Shown in pieces: positions 27,867 through 40,416 of a stretch of DNA of 64,000 nt (its first letter is position 1; every line of letters starts with the position of its first letter). The position numbers and the translations under genes are program-made. Under the pieces are notes generated by a model, which worked only from the letters and a program-made list of their open reading frames with translations, searched no databases and was not told the DNA's origin. Source of the stretch: JBHIYN01 sp041984235 (GTDB taxonomy: Bacteria > Pseudomonadota > Gammaproteobacteria > Ga0077536); assembly GCA_041984235.1 (NCBI GenBank), contig JBHIYN010000021.1, positions 1 through 64,000 on the forward strand, written 5' to 3'.

Positions 27867-28726
27867 TGCACAGGCACCTGCTCGCGGCCCTGCTGGCGCT
27901 ATCCGGCGCGCTGGCCGGCGCCGATACCCTGGTCACCGAGGTCATACCCCTGCGCCACACGGTGCTGGGCGAGGTCCTGCCGATGCTGCAGCAACTGGTT
28001 GCCGAGGGCGGCACCGTCACCGGTATGCACGACCAGCTCGTGATCCGGACCACGCCGGACAATCTCGCCGATCTGAAGCAGGTGCTGGCGAGCTTCGATC
28101 GCGCGCCGCGGCAACTGCGCATCACCGTGCGCCAGGACATCGATTCGGCCAACCAGTTGCGTGAAGACGCGCTCTCCGCGCGCATCCGTGCCGGTGACGT
28201 TCGCGCCGGGATCGGCGGTCCGGGCGGGGGGCCGGGGGCGAGCATCGGCATCGGCGGCGAGGACGGCCGCATCACCTACCGTAACCTCAGCACGCGCACC
28301 GAGCAGGACGCCGCCAACACCCACTTCGTCACCACCCTGGAAGGCAGTCCGGCCTTCATTCACGCCGGCCAGGCGGTGCCGCTCGCCGATCGTTCGGTGG
28401 CGCACACGCCGTGGGGCGTGTCGGTCTACGATTCGGTGCGCTACCGCGACGTCGGCGCCGGCTTCTACGTCACCCCGCGCGTGGTCGGCGGCGACCGCGT
28501 GAGCCTGGAAATCTCGCCCTACGCGGATCGCCTCGCACAGCGCGGCGGCGGCGCCATCGACACGCGCGGCCTGTCGACCCTGGCCAGCGGCCGCCTCGGC
28601 GAATGGATCCCACTGGGCGGAGCCGCGCAGTCGTCGCACGACGCCGCCGGCGGCATTCTCTACCGCACCCGGCAGTCCGGCCACGACGTCTACGATGTCT
28701 GGGTCAAGGTCGAGCTCGTGCCCTGA
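27866..28726 (+). CDS. Exported small secretin-like protein
   Basis: The 286-residue protein has a clear signal peptide (cleavage near residue 19). It then has a secretin short domain of the NolW type (VTEVIPLRHTVLGEVLPMLQQL through DNLADLKQVLASFDR). A glycine-rich linker and a C-terminal region like the secretin beta domain follow (LEGSPAFIHAGQAVPL, YRDVGAGFYVTPRVVGGDRVSLEI). Full secretins are twice as long, so a pore is doubtful. It is coupled to the DUF7931-like gene by TGATG. Periplasmic or outer-membrane location is predicted; the function is unknown. Confidence 0.75.
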   Translation: MHRHLLAALLALSGALAGADTLVTEVIPLRHTVLGEVLPMLQQLVAEGGTVTGMHDQLVIRTTPDNLADLKQVLASFDRAPRQLRITVRQDIDSANQLREDALSARIRAGDVRAGIGGPGGGPGASIGIGGEDGRITYRNLSTRTEQDAANTHFVTTLEGSPAFIHAGQAVPLADRSVAHTPWGVSVYDSVRYRDVGAGFYVTPRVVGGDRVSLEISPYADRLAQRGGGAIDTRGLSTLASGRLGEWIPLGGAAQSSHDAAGGILYRTRQSGHDVYDVWVKVELVP

Positions 28727-28744
28727 GGCGAGGCTGCCCGGACT

Positions 28745-28773
28745 TTGCGTCACCGCACGGAGTCCACGACAAT
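28745..28773 (+). promoter_or_regulatory. Candidate promoter for purL
   Basis: TTGCGT (28745-28750) and GACAAT (28768-28773) are 17 bases apart in the 89-base gap before purL, about 43 bases upstream of the ATG. The -10 matches at four of six positions. Confidence 0.4.
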
Positions 28774-28815
28774 AGGCGCCGCCGCGCCGCACCCCATTCC
28801 CAGGACCGCCAGCCG

Positions 28816-31800
28816 ATGCTGCTCTTGCAGGGCACCCGGGCCCTCTCCGATTTCCGGATCCGAAAACTCGTCGATTCCGCCAGCGTCGCGCTACCTGCTT
28901 CGGGCATCAGCGCCGAGCACCTCTACGTCGCCTGGTTCAGCGCCGGACACCAGGCCGACCGGGACGAGCGCGAACGGCTGACCGCGCTGACCCGCGCCAC
29001 CGCGATCATCGACGACCCCGCCGGCGTCACCGCCGACGCGATCGTCGCGCCGCGCGTGGGCACCATTTCGCCGTGGTCGAGCAAGGCTACCGACATCGGT
29101 GTCAACTGCGGCCTGGAGCACCTGTTGCGCATCGAGCGCGTGACGGCGTGGCGTTTCGGCGCGGCGCCGGAGGCGGCCGACCGCGCCGCGCTGGTCGCAC
29201 TGATCCACGATCGCATGACCGAAACCGTGCTGCCGGATGCCGCGGCGCTCGCCGGCCTGCGCCACGATGCCAGCCCCGCCCCGCTCAGCCGTATCGCGCT
29301 CGGTGCGGACGGCCGCAGCGCGCTGGCCGGCGCCAACGCAAGCCTCGGCCTGGCCCTGGCAGACGACGAGATCGAATACCTCCTGGCGCGTTACGCCGAG
29401 CTCGGGCGTGACCCCAGCGACGTCGAGCTGATGATGTTCGCGCAGGCCAACTCCGAGCATTGCCGCCACAAGATCTTCAACGCCGATTGGATCATCGACG
29501 GCGCGACCCAGCCGCACAGCCTGTTCGCGATGATCCGCAACACCCACGCCAGCCATCCCAACGAGGTGTTGTCCGCCTACCGCGACAATGCCGCGGTCAC
29601 ACGCGGCTACCGTGCCGCGCGGCCCCTGCTCGATCCCGACAGCGGCCGCTACGGCAGCACGGTCGAGGACGTGCACGTGCTGATGAAGGTCGAGACGCAC
29701 AATCATCCCACCGGGATCTCACCCTATCCGGGCGCCGCTACCGGCGCCGGCGGCGAAATCCGCGACGAAGGCGCGACCGGCCGCGGCGCCCGGCCCAAGG
29801 CCGGCCTCACCGGCTTCTCCGTGTCGCACCTGCGCATCCCCGGCTTCGACGCGCCGTGGGAGCAGACGCGTGCACTCAACCCGCGCCTGGCCAGCGCGCT
29901 GGAGATCATGACCGACGGCCCGCTCGGCGCCGCCGCGTTCAACAACGAATTCGGACGGCCGGCGCTGGCGGGTTATTTCCGCAGCTTCGAACAGCACGAG
30001 GGCGCGCACACGCTGCGCGGTTACGACAAGCCGATCATGCTGGCCGGGGGACTCGGCAACGTACGCGACGGCCACGTCGAGAAGAACCCCATCGCGCCCG
30101 GTACCCGCGTCGTCGTGCTCGGCGGGCCGGCGATGCTGATCGGGCTCGGCGGCGGCGCCGCCTCCTCGCTCGCCTCGGGCAGCATCGACGCCGATCTCGA
30201 TTTCGCCTCGGTACAGCGTGACAACGCCGAGATGCAGCGCCGCTGCCAGCAGGTCATCGATGCCTGCTGGGCGGCCGGCGACGACAACCCGGTACAGATG
30301 ATTCACGACGTCGGCGCCGGCGGCCTGTCGAACGCGATCCCCGAGCTGCTGCACGACAGCGCCCGGGGTGGCATCATCGACCTGCGCGCCATTCCCAGCG
30401 CCGAGCCCGGGCTGGCGCCGCTGGAGATCTGGTGCAACGAAGCCCAGGAACGCTACGTGCTCGCCGTCGCGCCGGCCGACCTGGCGCGCTTCGCGGCGAT
30501 CTGTGTGCGTGAGCGCTGTCCGTGGGCGGACGTCGGCGAAGCCACCGCGGAAGAGCGCCTGGTGCTGGAAGACGCACTGCTCGGCGAGCGCGCCATCGAC
30601 ATACCCATGGACGTCATCTTCGGCAAGCCACCGCGCATGACCCGCTCGGTGGCGCGCGCCGCGCCCGCGGAGACGGCGCTCGACCTCTCCGGAATCACGC
30701 TGGACGCGGCCATCGCGCGGGTGCTGCGCTATCCCGGCACGGGCGACAAGCGGTTTCTCATCACCATCGGTGACCGCACCGTGGGCGGACTCGTCGTGCG
30801 CGACCAGATGGTGGGACCGTGGCAGGTCCCGGTGGCCGACTGCGCGGTCACCGCGAGCGGCTACGAAGACCGCACCGGCGAAGCGATGGCGATCGGCGAA
30901 CGCACGCCGGTAGCGCTGCTCGACGGTCCGGCCTCGGCGCGCCTGGCCATCGGCGAAGCGCTGACCAACCTCGCCGCGGCCCGCGTGCGGCAGCTCGGCG
31001 ACGTGGTGCTGTCGGCCAACTGGATGAGCCCGGCCGGCCATGACGGCGAGGACGCGCGCCTGTACGACATGGTGCGTGCCGTCGGGCTGGAGTTCTGCCC
31101 GGCGCTCGGCATCAACATCCCGGTCGGCAAGGACTCGATGTCGATGCACAGCGCCTGGCACAGCGACGGTGCGGCGTGGCGCACGGTGTCGCCGGTATCG
31201 CTGATCGTGTCCGCCTTCGCGCCGGTCACCGACGTCGATCGCAGCCTGACCCCGCTGCTCGACACCACGCAGGACAGCGAGCTGCTGCTGATCGACCTCG
31301 GCCGGGGGCGCAACCGGTTGGGTGGCTCGACCCTGGCCCAGGCCTGGCAACGCACCGGCGGCAAGCCGCCCGACTGTGACGAGCCTGCCCTGCTGGCCGA
31401 CTTCTTCCGCGCGGTGCAGATGCTGAACGAGTCCGGTCACCTGCTCGCCTACCACGATCGCTCCGACGGCGGCCTGCTGGTGACCCTGACGGAAATGGCG
31501 TTCGCTGCGCGCTGCGGACTGGACGTCGACCTCACCGCGCTCGGCGAGGATCCGCTGGCCGCGCTGTTCGCCGAGGAGCTGGGCGCGGTGATCCAGGTAC
31601 GCAGCGAAGACCTCACACCCGTGCTCGGGTGGCTGGCGCAGGCGACCGCGCTGACGCCCTGCGTGCACCGCATCGGCCGCATCACGGCCGACCGCGTAGT
31701 GCACCTGCGCCACGCCGGCGCGACGCTCGCGGAGCTGCCACTGGCGCGCCTCCTGGCGGACTACTCCGCCACCACGCATGCCATGCAGCGGCTGCGCGAC

Positions 31801-32682
31801 AACCCGGACTGCGCCGACGAGGAGCTGCGTACCATCCTCGATGGCGACGATCCCGGCCTGCACGTGCAGCCGGCCCCGGCGGCGCCGGATCGCCATCGAC
31901 GTCTGCGTCCGGCAACGGGAGTGCGCCCGCGCGTCGCCATCCTGCGGGAGCAGGGCGTCAACGGCCATTACGAAATGGCGGCGGCCTTCCAGCGCGCCGG
32001 CTTCGAGGCCGTGGACGTGCACATGACCGACATCATAGGCGGGCGCGAGGATCTCGGCGGCATGGCCTGCCTCGCCGTCTGTGGCGGTTTTTCCTACGGT
32101 GACGTGCTCGGCGCCGGCCGCGGCTGGGCCGGTACGATTCGCTTCAACCCGCGCGCGCGGGCGGTGTTCGAAGCTTACTTCGCGCGCCCCGATACGCTCA
32201 CCCTGGGCGTGTGCAACGGCTGCCAGATGCTCGCCGATCTGCACGACCTGATCCCGGGCGCGGCGGCGTGGCCGCGCTTCGAACGCAACCGTTCCGAGCA
32301 GTTCGAAGCGCGCCTGGCGCTGGTCGAGGTACTGCCGTCGCCGTCCCTGATGCTCGCCGATCTCGCCGGCCTGCGCGCGCCGGTGGCCGTGGCGCATGCC
32401 GAGGGCCGCGCCGAATGGCGCGGGGCGCCGCAGTCGGGCGATGCCTGCCTGCGTTTCGTCGACAATCACGGGCAACCGGCCGCGCGCTACCCGGCCAATC
32501 CCAACGGCTCGCCGCTCGGCATCACCGGGGTGACCGCGAGCGAGGGCCGCGTCACGATCATGATGCCGCACCCGGAGCGCGTGTTCCTGGCACGCCAGCT
32601 GTCGTGGCTGCCGGCCTCGTGGCGCGACGCCGAGAGCCCGTGGATGGCGATGTTCAACAACGCGCGGCGCTGGCTCGCCTGA
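28816..32682 (+). CDS. purL: Phosphoribosylformylglycinamidine synthase
   Basis: This large fused enzyme converts FGAR to FGAM using glutamine and ATP. The 1288 residues cover the N-terminal region, two AIR-synthetase-like halves (ETHNHPTGISPYPGAATGAGG and the later VGKDSMSMHSAW segment) and a C-terminal class I glutaminase. The glutaminase has the nucleophile in LGVCNGCQML and the histidine in MMPHPERVFL. Length is close to the E. coli enzyme. The ATG at 28816 has AGGA upstream; the frame is open 135 codons further but that part overlaps the previous gene. Confidence 0.97.
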   Translation: MLLLQGTRALSDFRIRKLVDSASVALPASGISAEHLYVAWFSAGHQADRDERERLTALTRATAIIDDPAGVTADAIVAPRVGTISPWSSKATDIGVNCGLEHLLRIERVTAWRFGAAPEAADRAALVALIHDRMTETVLPDAAALAGLRHDASPAPLSRIALGADGRSALAGANASLGLALADDEIEYLLARYAELGRDPSDVELMMFAQANSEHCRHKIFNADWIIDGATQPHSLFAMIRNTHASHPNEVLSAYRDNAAVTRGYRAARPLLDPDSGRYGSTVEDVHVLMKVETHNHPTGISPYPGAATGAGGEIRDEGATGRGARPKAGLTGFSVSHLRIPGFDAPWEQTRALNPRLASALEIMTDGPLGAAAFNNEFGRPALAGYFRSFEQHEGAHTLRGYDKPIMLAGGLGNVRDGHVEKNPIAPGTRVVVLGGPAMLIGLGGGAASSLASGSIDADLDFASVQRDNAEMQRRCQQVIDACWAAGDDNPVQMIHDVGAGGLSNAIPELLHDSARGGIIDLRAIPSAEPGLAPLEIWCNEAQERYVLAVAPADLARFAAICVRERCPWADVGEATAEERLVLEDALLGERAIDIPMDVIFGKPPRMTRSVARAAPAETALDLSGITLDAAIARVLRYPGTGDKRFLITIGDRTVGGLVVRDQMVGPWQVPVADCAVTASGYEDRTGEAMAIGERTPVALLDGPASARLAIGEALTNLAAARVRQLGDVVLSANWMSPAGHDGEDARLYDMVRAVGLEFCPALGINIPVGKDSMSMHSAWHSDGAAWRTVSPVSLIVSAFAPVTDVDRSLTPLLDTTQDSELLLIDLGRGRNRLGGSTLAQAWQRTGGKPPDCDEPALLADFFRAVQMLNESGHLLAYHDRSDGGLLVTLTEMAFAARCGLDVDLTALGEDPLAALFAEELGAVIQVRSEDLTPVLGWLAQATALTPCVHRIGRITADRVVHLRHAGATLAELPLARLLADYSATTHAMQRLRDNPDCADEELRTILDGDDPGLHVQPAPAAPDRHRRLRPATGVRPRVAILREQGVNGHYEMAAAFQRAGFEAVDVHMTDIIGGREDLGGMACLAVCGGFSYGDVLGAGRGWAGTIRFNPRARAVFEAYFARPDTLTLGVCNGCQMLADLHDLIPGAAAWPRFERNRSEQFEARLALVEVLPSPSLMLADLAGLRAPVAVAHAEGRAEWRGAPQSGDACLRFVDNHGQPAARYPANPNGSPLGITGVTASEGRVTIMMPHPERVFLARQLSWLPASWRDAESPWMAMFNNARRWLA

Positions 32683-32701
32683 GCGCGGCCGGGCGACGGC
32701 C

Positions 32702-33235
32702 ATGGGCGGCGACGACGAGCAGCACGGCGACACGCCCTCCTTCGCCGAGCTGGTCGGCAAGGTGCGCCGGCTCGAACACGACACCGTCGAGCCCGAGCCC
32801 CGCCGCCGCGCCCCGCGCCGCCCGGCCCGCGAGCAGCCGGCGGCACACGCGATGCCGGCCGACGACTGGAGCGATCACGGTGCCGACGACGATGGCGCCG
32901 AAGATTACCACCGGGCCGGCGTGCAGCACGGCATCCTGCGCCGCCTGCGCCGGGGTCACTACCCGGTCGAGGACGAGGTCGACCTGCATGGCATGACGCT
33001 GGCCGAGGCGCGCGTTGCCCTCGCGCACTTCCTCGAGCACGCGCGGCGACCGCGCCTGTGCTGCGTGCGCGTGATCCATGGCAAGGGCCTGAGCTCACCC
33101 GGATTCCGCGCCGTGCTCAAGCCGCGGGTGCGTCACTGGCTGCGCCAGGACGCCCGGGTGCTCGCCTTCATACCGGCGCCCGCGCACGACGGCGGCAGCG
33201 GCGCGCTCTACGTGCTGCTGCGCAGCCGCGGCTAG
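32702..33235 (+). CDS. Smr-domain protein
   Basis: The 177-residue protein has a disordered, charged N-terminal half and a C-terminal Smr domain with VDLHGMTLAEAR and VIHGKGLSSPG, the two signature segments of MutS2-type small nucleases. The layout matches the YfcN/SmrB type, some of which cleave mRNA at collided ribosomes; whether this one does is inference. The stop TAG shares the CTAG at 33232-33235 with the stop of ispF on the other strand. Confidence 0.88.
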   Translation: MGGDDEQHGDTPSFAELVGKVRRLEHDTVEPEPRRRAPRRPAREQPAAHAMPADDWSDHGADDDGAEDYHRAGVQHGILRRLRRGHYPVEDEVDLHGMTLAEARVALAHFLEHARRPRLCCVRVIHGKGLSSPGFRAVLKPRVRHWLRQDARVLAFIPAPAHDGGSGALYVLLRSRG

Positions 33236-33705
33236 CGCGTCTCCAGCAGACAGCAGGCCAGTGCCGCGATGCCTTCGCCGCGACCGGTGAAGCCCATCTT
33301 CTCGGTCGTCGTGCCCTTGACGTTGACCGCGTCCAGGGCGAGGCCGACGTCCTCGGCAATGTTGGCGCGCATGGCCTCGACGTGGGCGGCGATGCGCGGC
33401 CGCTCGGCGATGATGGTGGCATCGACATTGACCGCGACGTAGCCGGCCGCGGCAACCAGTTCGCGCACGCGCCGCAGTAGCACGCGGCTGCTGACGCCCG
33501 CCCATTGCGCATCGGAATCGGGAAAGTGACGCCCGATGTCGCCCAGCGCGGCGGCGCCGAGCAGCGCGTCGCAAATCGCGTGCAGCAGGACGTCGCCGTC
33601 GGAATGGGCGGCAAGACCGTGCTCGAAGGCGATCTCGACGCCGCCCAGCACCACGTGATCGCCGTCCTTGAAACGATGGGCGTCGTAACCCTGCCCTATT
33701 CGCAT
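33232..33705 (-). CDS. ispF: 2-C-methyl-D-erythritol 2,4-cyclodiphosphate synthase
   Basis: The enzyme forms the cyclic diphosphate in the MEP isoprenoid pathway. The 157-residue protein has the metal site in GYDAHRF (Asp8, His10), AHSDGDVLLHAICDALLG and GDIGRHFPDSD, and the C-terminal KGTTTEKMGFTGRGEGIAA. The start at 33705 lies four bases from the ispD stop, giving an ispD-ispF operon. Confidence 0.97.
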   Translation of the reverse strand: MRIGQGYDAHRFKDGDHVVLGGVEIAFEHGLAAHSDGDVLLHAICDALLGAAALGDIGRHFPDSDAQWAGVSSRVLLRRVRELVAAAGYVAVNVDATIIAERPRIAAHVEAMRANIAEDVGLALDAVNVKGTTTEKMGFTGRGEGIAALACCLLETR

Positions 33706-33709
33706 ACGC

Positions 33710-34435
33710 TCACTCCTCGCCCGCGCGTTGCTGCGCGGCAATGATCATCGCCGCCAGCGGCAGGTCTTCCGGATGGGTGATCTTGATGTTGTCGCCATGC
33801 CCCGCCACCACCCGCACCCGGTGCCCGAGGCGTTCGACGGCCTGCGCCTCGTCGGTCACCACCACGCCGGCGGCGAGCGCCGACTCGATGGCCTCGGTGA
33901 GCAGGCCGAGACGGAACATCTGCGGCGTCTGCGCCTGCCACAGGGCGCTGCGATCCAGCGTCACCTCGATGGTGCCGTCGGCGGCGCAGCGCTTGAGCGT
34001 GTCGCGTACGGGAACGGCCAGGATGCCGCCGTCGGCCTGCTCCGCGAGCGTGCCAATCATGTTGGCGACATCACCCCGGCGCAGGCACGGGCGCGCGGCA
34101 TCGTGCACCAGCACCCAGTCCTCCGCGGCACCGTGCGCGGCCAGCGCTTTCAGCCCGGCGAGCACCGAATGGCAGCGCTCGGCACCGCCCGCGACCGCCT
34201 CGCAGCCCGCGGGCAGGCCGGCCGCGAGCGCCGGGAAGCGGGTGTCGTGCGCGGCCACCGCGATCATCACGCGCTCGATCGCCGGATGCACGGCAAGCCG
34301 CGCGACGCTGTGTTCGAGCACGCTGCGGCCGTCGATCTCGAGGTACTGCTTGGGCAGCTCACCGCCCATGCGGCGCCCGACGCCGGCCGCCGGCACCACG
34401 CCGTAGAAACGCGGCCGGCTTTCACCCACCTGCAC
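33710..34435 (-). CDS. ispD: 2-C-methyl-D-erythritol 4-phosphate cytidylyltransferase
   Basis: The enzyme attaches CMP to methylerythritol phosphate. The 241-residue protein has the nucleotide-binding VPAAGVGRRMGGELPKQYL near the N-terminus, VLVHDAARPC in the middle and TDEAQAVERLG late in the chain. It lies between ftsB and ispF, the usual order. Confidence 0.97.
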   Translation of the reverse strand: MQVGESRPRFYGVVPAAGVGRRMGGELPKQYLEIDGRSVLEHSVARLAVHPAIERVMIAVAAHDTRFPALAAGLPAGCEAVAGGAERCHSVLAGLKALAAHGAAEDWVLVHDAARPCLRRGDVANMIGTLAEQADGGILAVPVRDTLKRCAADGTIEVTLDRSALWQAQTPQMFRLGLLTEAIESALAAGVVVTDEAQAVERLGHRVRVVAGHGDNIKITHPEDLPLAAMIIAAQQRAGEE

Positions 34436-34453
34436 TGCGTCCCGCGCGCGCCA

Positions 34454-34759
34454 TCATTCGGGCTCGACCGCCTCGGGCCGCGGAGCATTCGGCTCCGGTA
34501 TGCGGAAGAACACCTCGCCTTCCTTGATCATGCCCATGTCGCTGCGTGCACGTTCCTCGATCGCCTCCAGCCCCTGCTTGAGATCGACCACTTCGGCTGC
34601 GAGCGCCTCGTTGCGCTCGCGCAGCTCCTGGATCTCGGCACGTTGGCCGGCGACCGACTCGCGCAGCTTCTCCACGTCACGGATGCCGCCGCGTTCGAAC
34701 CACAGTGCGTACTGCAGGTACAGCGTCACGAGCAGCAGCAGCGCGATGAAAACGCGCAC
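34454..34759 (-). CDS. ftsB: Cell division protein FtsB
   Basis: FtsB is a bitopic membrane protein that works with FtsL and FtsQ at the septum. The 101-residue product has one membrane segment (about residues 3-20), then WFERGGIRDVEKL and a coiled coil up to about residue 70. The EERARSDMGMIKEGEVFFRI segment that follows is typical of the family. It sits ten bases behind eno and ahead of ispD, the conserved order. Confidence 0.93.
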   Translation of the reverse strand: MRVFIALLLLVTLYLQYALWFERGGIRDVEKLRESVAGQRAEIQELRERNEALAAEVVDLKQGLEAIEERARSDMGMIKEGEVFFRIPEPNAPRPEAVEPE

Positions 34760-34768
34760 GCGGGATCG

Positions 34769-36055
<1,287 letters not shown>

Positions 36056-36077
36056 GTCGTTGCTTCGTCTGCTTGCT

Positions 36078-36894
36078 TCAGAAATCAGTTGCCGCCGCAC
36101 CGCGCTTGACGGTGTCGTCGAGCGCCTTGAGCGTTTCCAGCAGCGGCCGCATGCGCGCCAGCGGCCACGAATTGGGGCCGTCGCTGAGCGCCTTGTCCGG
36201 ATCGGGGTGGGTCTCCATGAACAGGCCCGACACCCCCACTGCCACGGCCGCGCGCGCCAGCGCCGGCACGAACTCGCGCTGACCACCCGACTGCGCGCCC
36301 TGCCCGCCCGGAAGCTGCACCGAATGGGTGGCATCGAACACCACCGGGCAGCCGGTGTCACGCATGATGATCAGCCCGCGCATGTCGGACACCAGGTAGT
36401 TATAGCCGAAGCTGGTGCCGCGCTCACACACCATGATCGCCTCGTTGCCGGTCGCGCGCGCCTTGTCGACCACGTTGCGCATGTCCCAGGGCGCCAGGAA
36501 CTGGCCCTTCTTGATGTTGACCGGCTTGCCCTGGCGCGCGACGTTCTGGATGAAATTGGTCTGCCGGCACAGGAAAGCCGGCGTCTGCAGCACGTCGACC
36601 ACGGCCGCGACCTCGTCCAGCGGCGTGTCCTCGTGCACGTCGGTCAGCACCGGCACCCCGATCTCCTCGCGCACGCGCTGCAGCGCGCGCAGCCCGCCCT
36701 CCAGCCCGGGGCCGCGGAAGCTGTCGTGTGAGGTACGGTTGGCCTTGTCGAACGAGGCCTTGAAGACGTAGGGGATACCGAGCTCGTCGGTGATGCGCTT
36801 GAGGCTGGCCGCGACCTCCAGCACCAGCGCCTCGCTCTCGACCACGCAGGGGCCGGCGATCAGGAACAGGGCTTGGCTGGGTCCGACCTCATGG

Positions 36895-36908
<14 letters not shown>
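36078..36908 (-). CDS. kdsA: 2-dehydro-3-deoxyphosphooctonate aldolase (KDO-8-P synthase)
   Basis: The enzyme condenses PEP and arabinose-5-phosphate in the lipopolysaccharide core pathway. The 276-residue protein has LIAGPCVVESE, KASFDKANRTS, LTDVHEDTPLDEV and the FDATHSVQLPGG segment. It overlaps the end of pyrG by 14 bases and lies ahead of eno. Confidence 0.97.
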
Positions 36909-38550
<1,642 letters not shown>

Positions 38551-38670
38551 GCGCGCATTCAAGGGCTTACAGGTGGCGGCCAGGGGATTGCGGGAGGCGT
38601 TCGGAGCGCGCTCCGCGTTGTCGGGGGAAGCTACCAGAAGCCCCGGCCGGACTCAATGGCGCACCCGGTT

Positions 38671-40416
38671 TCAGGCCCCAAACGCGTAGCCCGCCTCGAC
38701 GTCGGAACGCAGCACCACGCCGAAGGTCCGGTAGCTCATCGGCGCCAGCGGGCGCCGCACGTAGAGCGCATCCACGCCCTCGGCGCGCATGATCTCGCGC
38801 GCCTCGAACAGGGTCGCCTGCAGGTGCACCGGCTTGAGCTCGTAACGCTGGGCCGGGATCGCGATCAGATCGACCTCCGCGTCGCTCTCCGGGTTCGCTT
38901 CGCAGTAGCGGGCAAGGTCGGCCGCCGGCAGCAGCTGGGGCCGCTCCACGTCGCGGTCGAGCACGATCCACTGCGGGCCGCGCTTGAGCAGCGCGCGGGC
39001 GGAGTCCATGTCCAGGCGCCGATCGGCGGTTTCGAAATTACGGTTCATGACCGCGGTGATACCGACCCGACGCAGTCCCTGCGAGACCGGGTCGTGGCGA
39101 TAATCGAGGCCGGCATCGCGCATCATGAGCGTGAACACGGACTCCTGGCCGAAGCCGAGGCGCGCGGTCTGCGCCGCGCTGACCACCGCCAGCATCGCCG
39201 GCATGATGATGAGCGGGTTGCCGGTCATCTCCAGCAGCGCCAGCAACGCCGCCAGCGGCGCCTGCAGCACGGCGCCCATCAGCGCCCCCATGCCGAGCAT
39301 CGAGTAGAGCGCCGCGCTGGAGGAGATCCCCGGCAGGTACTCACCCAGCGCGGCGAAGCAGCCGCCGAACAGGCTGCCCATGACCACGGTGGGCCCGATC
39401 AGCCCGCCCGGCATGCGCACCGCCGTGCACAGTGCGCTGGCGGCGAACTTGCCGGCCAGCACCAGCGACATCATGCCGAGACCCATGCCGCCTGCGAGCA
39501 CCGTGGCGACGGTGTCGTAGCCCAGGCCGAGCACCTGCGGCAGTGGCACCGCCAGCGCGCCGACCGCGCAGCCGGCGAGCGCGAGCTGGACGCCGGCCGG
39601 CACCGCCTCGACGCAGCTGCCGATCGCGCGCACGCTGCGCACGAAAGCGGCCGAGACGATACCGATCAGCGCGCCCATCGCCGTGATCCAGAGCAGCTCC
39701 CACTGCGACGCCAGGCCGAGCAGGGGCACCAGGAAGGCGGTATCGGCACCGAACACCGCGCGCGTGATGGCGGTCGCCGCGACCGCCGCGAGGATCACCG
39801 GGACGAAGCCGGCAATGGTGTATTCGACCATCACCACCTCCATCGCGAACACCACCCCGGCCAGCGGCGTGTTGAACGAAGCGGCGATGGCCGCGGCGGC
39901 GCCACAGGCGACCAGCGTACGCACGCTGTTGTTCGGCAGCAGCAGGCGACGGCCGAACAGGCTCGCCACGGCGGCGCCCAGGTGCACGCTGGGCGCCTCG
40001 CGCCCGACCGACTGGCCGCTGGCGAGCGCGACCGCGCCGCCGAAGAACTGCACCGCGAGGTTACGCCACGGCATGAATCCCTGGTGGTAGTGAAGTCGTT
40101 CCAGCACGTGGACCACGCCGACGGTGCGCGCCGGCGCCGGCAGCAGCCAGTAGGCGACGCCCAGCGCGATGCCGCCGCCGGCCGGCACCGCGAAACGCAG
40201 TGCCGGCTCCAGCCACTCGAAGGCCTCGCCCGGCAGCCGCGCCATGTACCCCTGCTGGATGCCGGTCACCGTGTAACGGAAGGCGACGATGACCAGCGCC
40301 GCGGCAATGCCGCTCAGCAGCCCGAGCAGGGCCAGGAAGCCATCCGCCTGGGACGACGCCAGGCGCAGGCGGTAACGCTCCAGCAGCTCGCCGGCGCGGC
40401 GCGTGAGATCGTTCAC
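38671..40416 (-). CDS. ClC-family chloride channel/transporter with C-terminal CBS pair
   Basis: The 581-residue membrane protein has the ClC core with about a dozen hydrophobic segments. It carries the gating glutamate in GQSVGREAPS (Glu140) and the MPGGLIGPTVVMG segment, followed by a cytoplasmic pair of CBS-like domains from about residue 440. In FNTPLAGVVFAMEVVM, valine (194) replaces the internal proton glutamate of the E. coli antiporter. The GSGIP anion-site motif is replaced by TVGVV. It may therefore be an uncoupled channel or a divergent exchanger; ion specificity is not proven. It is divergent from fhs. Confidence 0.85.
   Translation of the reverse strand: MNDLTRRAGELLERYRLRLASSQADGFLALLGLLSGIAAALVIVAFRYTVTGIQQGYMARLPGEAFEWLEPALRFAVPAGGGIALGVAYWLLPAPARTVGVVHVLERLHYHQGFMPWRNLAVQFFGGAVALASGQSVGREAPSVHLGAAVASLFGRRLLLPNNSVRTLVACGAAAAIAASFNTPLAGVVFAMEVVMVEYTIAGFVPVILAAVAATAITRAVFGADTAFLVPLLGLASQWELLWITAMGALIGIVSAAFVRSVRAIGSCVEAVPAGVQLALAGCAVGALAVPLPQVLGLGYDTVATVLAGGMGLGMMSLVLAGKFAASALCTAVRMPGGLIGPTVVMGSLFGGCFAALGEYLPGISSSAALYSMLGMGALMGAVLQAPLAALLALLEMTGNPLIIMPAMLAVVSAAQTARLGFGQESVFTLMMRDAGLDYRHDPVSQGLRRVGITAVMNRNFETADRRLDMDSARALLKRGPQWIVLDRDVERPQLLPAADLARYCEANPESDAEVDLIAIPAQRYELKPVHLQATLFEAREIMRAEGVDALYVRRPLAPMSYRTFGVVLRSDVEAGYAFGA

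Noticed and set aside
29719..32784. 1021-codon open frame opposite purL
   Set aside because: It is antisense to a clear purL and is explained by base composition alone.
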